Shown: one piece after another, positions 6,056 through 12,470 of the stretch
Layout: each line of letters starts with the position of its first letter
How positions within the stretch are numbered: the stretch's first letter is position 1
Assembly: GCA_964562575.1 (NCBI GenBank)
Contig: CAZLTY010000091.1
Span: 1-16,155 of the forward strand
Source: SG8-4 sp964562575
GTDB lineage: Bacteria > Planctomycetota > Phycisphaerae > Sedimentisphaerales > Anaerobacaceae
DNA: 16,155 nt
Direction of reading: 5' to 3'
Notes under the pieces: generated by a model
Told to the model about the DNA's origin: nothing
The model's input: the letters and a program-made list of their open reading frames with translations, nothing else
Database searches by the model: none
Translations under genes and position numbers: made by a program

Positions 6056-7978
6056 TCAATTCTCAAAAGGAACTTCTCTGCCGTGCTTTTTGTCATGCCC
6101 TGCCATTCGCCTTGCCTTGCTTATGACCTTGCGAATGAACATTTTGTCTTCACTCGTTAGTCTGCCCCGGCCGACATATCGCAGATAAAAACGCAGCCGG
6201 TCGGTCTTCGAGAAATCTCGGCCCGGAGCCGAATAATGAATCTGCGCGATATCTTTGATCTGAAATCGCCGCCTCAGAATAATCGGCTCAAAGGCACGTG
6301 CCAGGTCTATAAGATAGAATCTCCCATCATCATCGTAAAAGATATGTGCGAAGTAGAGGTCTCGATGACGGTAGTTTGTTTCGTGGAACTTCTTTATGAA
6401 GGCCGCCAGCCGGGCGATGAAATCTCTTCTCTGTTTCAGATTCTCGCCGGTAGGTTCTCCTGTGAAATAGTCGGGCAGCTTTCGTTCCAGCGATTCGGCG
6501 TTCGGGATCTTCTTAGTGATGCTGAAGCTTCTCTTCTCGAATAGGCCGGCCCACTGCTCGCCGTAGCAGATAGTCTTCGGCGTATTTATGCCGAACGCCG
6601 TTAATCGGCTTGATGCGACGAATTCGAGCAGGGCGCAGCTTCTCTTGCCGCGAGCACTCAGCCAGTTCTTAAGCTGGACCGAAACCGGCGGCCGGTCGTA
6701 GCGTTTGAGGAAGACCGTAGTTGCCCCCGGCGACTGCGGCGCATCTATTTCAAATTGCACGCGGCTGCGGAAGCGGGCGAGATTTTCTTTATCCAGATTC
6801 GTGGCCGCTTCAAAGGAAAAAACACCGTCAACAGAGTTAAGACCCAACTTGCCCAGTGCCGACTGATGATCAGGATCCACGAAGAAAGAGTCAGATGTTT
6901 CGAGCAATTGCTGTTGAGTCATAATTGTTGCCTGCTTACGACCGTTTTCGAACAGTTCCTTCGCGGCGTCGCAGACTGTCTCGACGGTGATCGCCTGCAT
7001 ACACAAATGTTGGCTCGCTCTGCAATCCGGCTTACTGCAGGGCGCGCAGGGGACGTTGCCAACGATTTGAATCTCATTTTCGCATTCAGTGTCCGTCCAG
7101 GCCGGATCGTTCGGTCCGAATAGAGTGATGACCTTGCGCCTTAGAGCAACGGCTATGTGGCGCGGCCCCGTGTCATTACTGATCACCAGATCGGCGACCG
7201 AGATAAGGGCTTTGAGTTCGCCGAGGCTCAGCGGCCTGTCTGCGAGATTGACAAGCTCGTGTTCGCTCGAATTGCAGATGTTTTCTGCAATTTGCCTCTC
7301 GGCCCGCTCCGGTGCTACAGATATGATAACCGCAGCGTTACAGTTCGTGATAAGCCAGTCGGCCGTTTCGGCAAACCGAACGTTGGACCAGCATTTGCTC
7401 GGGCCGAACGCTCCGCCGGGGACAATCACAACAATCGGCCCCTCGGCGTCGGTTACCTCAGGCATTTTAGACCTGAGCCCTTCAGCCGCCTTCGGCTCGA
7501 CAGGCAGTCCGAGGCTTCTATCGGCGGTCTCGGCGTCCAGCGCCGAGGCGATGGCAAGATAGTAGTCAATCATGGATCGCGGCTTGAATTTTCCGTCAGG
7601 CAGTTTCGGACCGTGGATCTTGTCGGTAAGTAGAAAGCCACGTTTTTCGCGAGCGTAGCCGATACGTGCCGGGATCCTCGCCAGGAAGACCGCCAGCGCC
7701 GAGGCGAAGGAATTCTTGAACAGGATAGCATGTGAGAATCTGTATGCTTTGAGCTGAGCCGCGATGGCCAGCGGGTTCTTAGTCTTATGCTCAATCCATT
7801 CGTCATTAAAAGCACTTGGTGACAAAGTCTCACGGACTACGGAGTTGGCCAGAAACCAGATTCTTGACGATTTGAAATGTTCACGGATGGCACGCAGAGC
7901 CGGCGTGCATAGAATGGCGTCACCCATTGGAGAGGGCAGCCATACCAAGATATTCGTATCTGGCGTCTCGCTTTGCAC
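6056..7978 (-). CDS. Fusion of ADP-heptose:LPS heptosyltransferase (WaaF-like, GT9) and Kdo/WaaP-family kinase
   Basis: Residues 1 to about 345 are a GT9 heptosyltransferase: LPSPMGDAILCTPALRAI (14-31), VPGGAFGPSKCW (186-197), the ADP-heptose site SNDTGPRHIAVAL (267-279), and the cysteine-rich CAPCSKPDCRASQHLC (311-326) seen in WaaF. Residues from about 370 are a lipopolysaccharide kinase of the WaaP/KdkA family (eukaryotic-kinase fold): VFLKRY (422-427) with the likely ATP lysine, catalytic loop HRDLYFAHIF (538-547) and metal-binding LIDLARAF (556-563). One 640-aa protein would thus add heptose and phosphorylate the core; normally these are separate genes. The start is GTG, five bases after the gmhB stop. 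An internal Met353 at 6922, preceded by AGCAGG, sits exactly at the domain junction and could yield a separate kinase. Confidence 0.87.
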   Translation of the reverse strand: MQSETPDTNILVWLPSPMGDAILCTPALRAIREHFKSSRIWFLANSVVRETLSPSAFNDEWIEHKTKNPLAIAAQLKAYRFSHAILFKNSFASALAVFLARIPARIGYAREKRGFLLTDKIHGPKLPDGKFKPRSMIDYYLAIASALDAETADRSLGLPVEPKAAEGLRSKMPEVTDAEGPIVVIVPGGAFGPSKCWSNVRFAETADWLITNCNAAVIISVAPERAERQIAENICNSSEHELVNLADRPLSLGELKALISVADLVISNDTGPRHIAVALRRKVITLFGPNDPAWTDTECENEIQIVGNVPCAPCSKPDCRASQHLCMQAITVETVCDAAKELFENGRKQATIMTQQQLLETSDSFFVDPDHQSALGKLGLNSVDGVFSFEAATNLDKENLARFRSRVQFEIDAPQSPGATTVFLKRYDRPPVSVQLKNWLSARGKRSCALLEFVASSRLTAFGINTPKTICYGEQWAGLFEKRSFSITKKIPNAESLERKLPDYFTGEPTGENLKQRRDFIARLAAFIKKFHETNYRHRDLYFAHIFYDDDGRFYLIDLARAFEPIILRRRFQIKDIAQIHYSAPGRDFSKTDRLRFYLRYVGRGRLTSEDKMFIRKVISKARRMAGHDKKHGREVPFEN

Positions 7979-7983
7979 CGATC

Positions 7984-8985
7984 TTATCTTCTCCCGTGCA
8001 TCGTATAGAATGTCAGCGCCATAAGCTGGAGGACTATTGCAGAGCCGAGCGCCATAAAAACCAGATTATCCTGTCTGCTCGGGCTCATCAGAAACCATAC
8101 CGTAACCAGCAGGCAGAAAAGGACAATAACCTGTACAACGCCGGCCATGAGTCTCATTACGGAGAACTCATCGAACATTTCGGTCCGTTGCATGCTCTTC
8201 AACTGAGCCAGAATGCCGCCCAGCAACTCGTCTGTTGTTGCGGTCGGGATCTGCCGCTCCGGAGACTGCTCTTGCCGCTCCGGCTCAGGTTCACGCTGCT
8301 GGGCCTGCGGATCCGGCTCAGCGGTCTCGGAAACGTCCTGGGCAGCCTCATGAGCCGGTTCGGTCAGGTCAACGGCGGCTTCCTGGGACTGGGGCTTCTC
8401 GTCGCCCGCGCTGCGAAGGTGCTTTTTGATTATGTTGACGGCTTCTTTGATGTTTACAGCCTTGTAGTCGGGGCTCGCCCCTCCCGATGATATAGGCGAG
8501 CTGGCTTGCCTGTGATGCGAAGGCGTATCGACCAATACGGTCTTGCAGCCTGCGCGCGAACCGGCCTGGACATCACGGCTGCTGTTGCCGATACACCACG
8601 ACTCGTCTAAGTCGATGTTCATGTCGTCGGCTGCCTCCAGAAGCATACCTGGGTTTGGCTTTCTGTAGTCGCTTTCCTTGCGATACTTGGGCACTACGCC
8701 TTCCGGGTGATAGGGGCAGTAGTAAATGTCATCTATAAATGCGTTCTCTTGAGCCAGTAATTGCCTCATGCGTTCGTGAATTTCGGCGAGAACTTTCTCA
8801 GTGACAATGCCGCGAGCGACGCCCGACTGATTGGTGATGACGACAAGCTTATACCCGAGATTCTTGAGCTCGACCAGCGCCTCGGCGGCCCCGTCAAGCA
8901 GCTTCACCTGGTCGGGGTCGTTGATATAGCCGGGGTCCTCAATCAACGTATCGTCACGGTCCAGGAATACAGCTTTGTCAGACAT
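7984..8985 (-). CDS. gmhB: GmhB-like D-glycero-D-manno-heptose 1,7-bisphosphate phosphatase (HAD-IIIA) with a C-terminal two-helix membrane tail
   Basis: The 333-aa product starts with the HAD nucleophile motif FLDRDDTL (Asp9, Asp11), then VVITNQSGVARG (48-59), CPYHPEG (90-96), YRKPNPGMLL (107-116) and GNSSRDVQAG (133-142), the order seen in GmhB, which removes the C7 phosphate in ADP-heptose synthesis. Several key positions differ from E. coli GmhB as I recall it. Of the zinc ligands Cys92, His94, Cys107 and Cys109, only the first is kept (Cys90; the others are Tyr92, Ser105, Tyr107). The metal-binding Asp of the GDxxxD motif is Asn134, and DRDGT is DRDDT. After residue 190 come a Pro/Glu/Gln-rich linker (about 195-250) and two hydrophobic helices (about 280-300 and 306-328). 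ATG 8985 was chosen because it begins the usual MxxKAVFLDRD; a TTG at 9012 is less likely. It follows gmhA by 23 bases. Confidence 0.85.
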   Translation of the reverse strand: MSDKAVFLDRDDTLIEDPGYINDPDQVKLLDGAAEALVELKNLGYKLVVITNQSGVARGIVTEKVLAEIHERMRQLLAQENAFIDDIYYCPYHPEGVVPKYRKESDYRKPNPGMLLEAADDMNIDLDESWCIGNSSRDVQAGSRAGCKTVLVDTPSHHRQASSPISSGGASPDYKAVNIKEAVNIIKKHLRSAGDEKPQSQEAAVDLTEPAHEAAQDVSETAEPDPQAQQREPEPERQEQSPERQIPTATTDELLGGILAQLKSMQRTEMFDEFSVMRLMAGVVQVIVLFCLLVTVWFLMSPSRQDNLVFMALGSAIVLQLMALTFYTMHGRR

Positions 8986-9008
8986 AGTCTTAGAAATCCA
9001 TTTCCAAT

Positions 9009-9593
9009 TCAACTGTTCGCAAAATTGCGCTCTACAAGATCACAGATTATATGATAAGCCAGTTGGTGAATCTCCTGGCTGCGCGCCGTGGATTCAGCGT
9101 CGGCGCAAAAGCAAATGTCAGCGGTTTGTTCCAGCTCGCTGTCGGCCGTGCCGGTAAAGGCGATCACCCGAGCGTCTCTTTCCTTGGCCACCTCGACGGC
9201 CGCGATGACATTTGCCGAAGTGCCGCTTGTCGAGAAGGCCCATAGGAGATCATCTTCTCGGACCAGTGCCTCAGCCTGCCTGGCAAAGACTTTTTCGTAA
9301 GCGTAATCGTTGGCGATAGACGTAAGTACCGATGTGTCGGTCGAAAATGCTACTGCCGCCAGCGCCTTTCGCTCCCTGCGGAATCTGCCCACGAACTCGC
9401 CGGCTATGTGCTGAGCATCCGCAGCCGAGCCTCCGTTGCCGCACAGGTAAATCGTGCCGTCCAGCTTCAATACAGTCGTTATTGCATCGGCGATCGCCGC
9501 GATTACTTCAACGCTGCCTTCCTGGAGCGCAGCGACCATCTCTTTGTGTATTTCGATGGCTTCGACGATATGGTTCTTCGTTGCCTCGTTCAT
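9009..9593 (-). CDS. gmhA: Sedoheptulose-7-phosphate isomerase GmhA
   Basis: GmhA converts sedoheptulose 7-phosphate to D-glycero-D-manno-heptose 7-phosphate, the first committed step to ADP-heptose, in the cytoplasm. The 194 aa (E. coli 192) form one SIS domain with CGNGGSAADAQHIAGEFVGR (51-70), STSGTSANVI (121-130) and SQEIHQLAYHIICDLVE (172-188). His62, Glu66, Gln173 and His181 align with the metal and catalytic ligands of E. coli GmhA. The start ATG overlaps the hldE stop by one base (TGATG), with GGAGG ten bases upstream inside hldE, so translation is probably coupled. Confidence 0.97.
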   Translation of the reverse strand: MNEATKNHIVEAIEIHKEMVAALQEGSVEVIAAIADAITTVLKLDGTIYLCGNGGSAADAQHIAGEFVGRFRRERKALAAVAFSTDTSVLTSIANDYAYEKVFARQAEALVREDDLLWAFSTSGTSANVIAAVEVAKERDARVIAFTGTADSELEQTADICFCADAESTARSQEIHQLAYHIICDLVERNFANS

Positions 9594-11077
9594 CAGGATT
9601 CTGCCTCCACCGACTTCATTTCTTCAATCGTCGCGGTCGAGCTTCGGCCCTCGACAAGCCGGGCGAGAGCGACCTTGCCTCCGTAAGACTCGACAAATTC
9701 TCGACCGACGACGCCTTTCTCGGCCCAGTCTTCGCCCTTGATTAGCACATCCGGCCTGACTTTCTTAATGAGGTTCAGCGGATCCGGCTCATCGAAAATG
9801 CTGATGTAGTCCACCATTTCCAAGGCTGCCAGGACGACTGAGCGGTCGAGTTGGTTGTTTATCGGCCGCCCGGGGCCCTTAATGGTCCTGACCGAGCTGT
9901 CACTGTTTAGCCCCACAACGACGATGTCACCATGTTGCCTGCAGAATCCCAGATATTCGACGTGCCCTCTGTGCAGCACGTCGAAGCAACCATTAGTGAA
10001 GACTATGGTCTTTTTATGCCGGCGGTGCCGCTGGAGCTCATGGACCAGAGAATCGACGGCGCGCACCTTTGAGTTCGAGCCTCCGTTTCGGCCGGCAATC
10101 TCATCGGCGATCTCTTCGACAGTGACTGTCGCAGCGCCGAACTTTTCCACCTCAATTCCGCCAGCGATATTCGATAACTTCACAGCCGTTTCGTAATCAC
10201 AGCCTGCGGCCAGGCTCGTCGCCAGCGTTGCCAGGGCCATATCACCGGCTCCGGTAACGTCATAAACGCTTCTAGCCCGGGTGGAAATCATCTTGCCGGC
10301 ATCTTGTGTCTTCAAATAGGCACCTTCCTTATCGAGTGTGATTATCACGGCCTGGAGTCTTAGCTTGCCCAACAGGTCGGCTGCCGCCCTGGCTGCCGTC
10401 TCGGCATCTGTTATCTCAAAACCGACCGCAACTGAGGATTCCCTGCGGTTCGGCGTAATGGCTGTTGCGCCGAGGTACTTCGAATAATCGCTTGTCGGTG
10501 AAGGATCGACAAGGACCTTCTTGTTCGCCCTGGCTGCCAACTCTATCATCCGGCGGCAAAGCGAATCGCTGAGCAGGCCCTTGTCGTGATCTTGAAGGCA
10601 AACGACATCAACCTGAGAGAGTTTCTGCTCATATGCTCGCAAGATCTTCTGACGCAACTCGCCTGAGAGCGGATCGGCGGATTCTTCGTCAATTCGAATC
10701 GATTGCTGGCGGTGCAGATGCTGTGCCAGGCCTATAAGTCTCTGCTTGCTGACGATAGGGCGATTAGCCACCTCAAACAGTCCCGTGATGTCCAGGCCGC
10801 TCTTGGTGAGTTCATCCTTGAGGATATCGCTGTTTGGGTCGTCCCCAATGACGCCCAGGCAGTATGCCGTCGCTCCCAGGGCGGCAAGATTGTTAGCCAC
10901 AGAGCCCGCGCCGCCACAGCGATATTCGGTTTTGGCAACCTTCATCGCCGGCGCCAGTGGCTCGGGGCTGATCCTCACAGCGTCGCCGTAAAGATAAACG
11001 TCGAGCATGAAATCGCCCGCGACCAGGACCTTGGGCGAGCCAAGATTTGTTACAGTTTTCAACAGGTTTTCGTACAT
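9593..11077 (-). CDS. hldE: Bifunctional heptose 7-phosphate kinase / heptose 1-phosphate adenylyltransferase HldE
   Basis: HldE phosphorylates heptose 7-phosphate at C1 and, after GmhB has removed the C7 phosphate, transfers AMP to give ADP-D-glycero-D-manno-heptose. The 494-aa product (E. coli 477) keeps both domains. Residues 1 to about 330 are a PfkB/ribokinase-type kinase with GDFMLDVYLYGD (21-32), CGGAGSVANNLAALG (54-68) and the catalytic DVTGAGDM (273-280). Residues about 355-490 are a cytidylyltransferase-like domain with TNGCFDVLHRGHVEYL (361-376, the HxGH signature), NSDSSVR (391-397) and the EGRSSTATI closing motif. It lies 35 bases after lpxK and overlaps gmhA by one base. No domain appears damaged. 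The epimerase HldD that would finish the pathway is not in this window. Confidence 0.97.
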   Translation of the reverse strand: MYENLLKTVTNLGSPKVLVAGDFMLDVYLYGDAVRISPEPLAPAMKVAKTEYRCGGAGSVANNLAALGATAYCLGVIGDDPNSDILKDELTKSGLDITGLFEVANRPIVSKQRLIGLAQHLHRQQSIRIDEESADPLSGELRQKILRAYEQKLSQVDVVCLQDHDKGLLSDSLCRRMIELAARANKKVLVDPSPTSDYSKYLGATAITPNRRESSVAVGFEITDAETAARAAADLLGKLRLQAVIITLDKEGAYLKTQDAGKMISTRARSVYDVTGAGDMALATLATSLAAGCDYETAVKLSNIAGGIEVEKFGAATVTVEEIADEIAGRNGGSNSKVRAVDSLVHELQRHRRHKKTIVFTNGCFDVLHRGHVEYLGFCRQHGDIVVVGLNSDSSVRTIKGPGRPINNQLDRSVVLAALEMVDYISIFDEPDPLNLIKKVRPDVLIKGEDWAEKGVVGREFVESYGGKVALARLVEGRSSTATIEEMKSVEAES

Positions 11078-11112
11078 AAGAGCATAAGCTCACAGCAGCA
11101 AAGGGCCATCTG

Positions 11113-12195
11113 TCAGTCTTCTGTCGAGATTCTACCGACTAACGTATCCTGAATCAAGGCTGTTAATTTGTCCTGACCGGCCAGAAATTCTATCTCGATT
11201 ACCAGATAGGCAAAGGGCACAGTTGACTCTAAATCGGAAATCACCTTCGTCCAGTCCTTCTGCGTTGTAAGCACCAAATCCGCACCGGCCTTTTCGGCTT
11301 GCTCGCGAATATCAGCCAGGCAGGTATCCGTGTAGTGGTGGTGATCGTCATAGACTTTTGAGCCGATCAGTTTGGATCCCAGGGCCTCGATACTGTTCAA
11401 GAATGCACCCGGATTACCTATGCCGCAAAAGGCGAATACCTTCTTGCCCTTTAACAGGCCGATATCGATTTCTTCGTCGTCGGTCGTTCTCGCAGAAACG
11501 GTGGCGTGTATCGATTTGGCGATGACCATGTCCGGATTGACCGAGCGCAGCTTTTCTTCGAGCCCGCTCAACTGAGCTTCGCCGATCTGGTCGCACCTGG
11601 TGATAACAACGGCACCGGCCCGTTTGAGCGAAGTGACGGGCTCGCGCAGCAGCCCGGCGGGCAGCATCTTGCCGTAGCCGAAGGGCAGTGTCGCATCAAT
11701 CGCGATAATATCCAGATCTCTCGCTAATCGGCGATGCTGAAAACCATCGTCCATGATCAGCACTTTAGCGCCGAATTGCCCAATTGCTTGAGCCGCTCCC
11801 GCAACACGATCCGGATTGACGACTACCTTAGCTTCAGGGCAGCTTTCAGCTAACATTGCCGGCTCATCGGAATAGTTTTGAGTCTTGAGTTTTGGGTTTT
11901 GAGTCGATTTATAGCCGCGAGTAAGTATCGCATACTCGGAGTTTGTGATTATTTGCCTGCACAGCCACACGACAAGTGGAGTCTTTCCAGTTCCGCCCAC
12001 TGTAATATTGCCGACGCAGATAACTGTCGCATCAACCGGCTGTGCCTTCAACCACCCTCTGGAGTACAGGAAATTGCGCAGCCGAACGACAAGCGAGTAA
12101 CCAACTGCGGCGATACCTAAAAGCAAGCGCAACAGCGCCGCACCCGCCCCGGTTTGCTGGCCCGAAATCAATCTGCGATAGCTTTCCTGATTCAA
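11113..12195 (-). CDS. lpxK: Tetraacyldisaccharide 4'-kinase LpxK
   Basis: LpxK phosphorylates the 4' position of the lipid A disaccharide at the inner face of the cytoplasmic membrane, giving lipid IVA. The 360-aa product has an N-terminal amphipathic/hydrophobic helix (about 18-40), the P-loop VGNITVGGTGKTPLV (61-75), ILTRGY (90-95) and the catalytic MDDGFQH (148-154), then TLPFGYGKMLPAGLLREP (169-186). The start is TTG at 12195, supported by AGGA eight bases upstream and because YRRLISGQQTGAGAALLRLLL is the usual LpxK N-terminus. Residues 98-106, in the variable loop after RGY, are encoded by a four-unit heptamer repeat, an odd in-frame insertion or replacement. It appears to be the first gene of the LPS operon, 270 bases after icd. 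Confidence 0.96.
   Translation of the reverse strand: MNQESYRRLISGQQTGAGAALLRLLLGIAAVGYSLVVRLRNFLYSRGWLKAQPVDATVICVGNITVGGTGKTPLVVWLCRQIITNSEYAILTRGYKSTQNPKLKTQNYSDEPAMLAESCPEAKVVVNPDRVAGAAQAIGQFGAKVLIMDDGFQHRRLARDLDIIAIDATLPFGYGKMLPAGLLREPVTSLKRAGAVVITRCDQIGEAQLSGLEEKLRSVNPDMVIAKSIHATVSARTTDDEEIDIGLLKGKKVFAFCGIGNPGAFLNSIEALGSKLIGSKVYDDHHHYTDTCLADIREQAEKAGADLVLTTQKDWTKVISDLESTVPFAYLVIEIEFLAGQDKLTALIQDTLVGRISTED
11878..11905. repeat. Four-unit heptamer repeat inside lpxK
   Basis: On the + strand four adjacent 7-mers read ttgagtc, ttgagtt, ttgggtt, ttgagtc (consensus TTGAGTY). On the coding strand they encode lpxK residues 98-106 in the loop between RGY and SDEP. The TYGAG core is shared with the heptamer array at 12415-12470, about 0.5 kb away and in the same orientation. 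Confidence 0.75.
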
Positions 12196-12230
12196 GCAAA
12201 AAATCCTGGTTTTACCGCGTCAAAGTTGTC

Positions 12231-12250
12231 ATTCCCGCGGAAGCGGGAAT
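12231..12250. repeat. ATTCCCGC-GGAA-GCGGGAAT palindromic repeat (dRS3-like)
   Basis: Perfect 8-bp inverted arms flank a 4-base loop, within the longer phrase gtcATTCCCGCggaaGCGGGAATccag. The same kind of element (consensus GTCATTCCCGCgxAxGCGGGAATCCAG) is dispersed in many unrelated bacterial genomes and includes the neisserial dRS3 repeat, a known integration target for filamentous prophages. Here it lies 35 bases upstream of the lpxK start and would form a hairpin in a transcript read through from icd. Confidence 0.75.
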
Positions 12251-12296
12251 CCAGTTTTTGGAATTGTTAATTGCACAGGTTACATTGAAATTCACT

Positions 12297-12345
12297 TATT
12301 TACCACGAGAAAGAGAATTAGCAACAAAGATTAGCATAAGAGACT
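12297..12345. repeat. Intergenic repeat fragment (TTTACCACGAGAAAGAGAATTAGC type)
   Basis: On the minus strand this reads TTGCTAATTCTCTTTCTCGTGGTAAATAA, in the style of the CTCTGTG/CTCGTGG phrases seen in the spacer at 2930-3145. I interpret both as diverged members of one dispersed non-coding family. Only genome-wide comparison could confirm that. Confidence 0.4.
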
Positions 12346-12414
12346 ATGCCTTGCAGATTTGTTGGGAATCATGCTTTGGATTGCCACATCTCGATGTATC
12401 CTGATTCACAACGA

Positions 12415-12470
12415 CATCGAGCATCGAGCGTCAAGTATCGCGTATCGAGCATCGAGAATCGAGTATCAGT
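12415..12470. repeat. Heptamer array (NATCGAG) abutting and entering the icd stop codon
   Basis: Eight consecutive 7-mers read catcgag, catcgag, cgtcaag, tatcgcg, tatcgag, catcgag, aatcgag, tatcagt. The last, degenerate unit contains the icd stop codon (TGA, minus strand, 12468-12466). The TCGAG core resembles the TTGAG core of the heptamers in lpxK. Confidence 0.8.

Larger units (their letters stand above)
12196..12465. other. Repeat-rich spacer between icd and lpxK
   Basis: This 270-base gap separates two genes on the same strand and contains no credible gene. From left to right it holds the lpxK ribosome binding site (AGGA, 12204-12207 on the minus strand), a CCCGC/GCGGG palindrome (12231-12250), an intergenic-repeat fragment (12297-12345) and a heptamer array running into the icd stop. 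I could not find a clear promoter or terminator for the LPS operon here, although its position makes one likely. Confidence 0.6.

Noticed and set aside
7927..8490. A 187-codon open frame on the plus strand opposite gmhB
   Set aside because: It mirrors the low-complexity Pro/Glu/Gln linker and membrane tail of gmhB, giving a leucine/arginine-rich product with no domain.
12415..12470. A CRISPR array
   Set aside because: The units are only 7 bases, directly adjacent without spacers, and drift in sequence; no cas gene is nearby.
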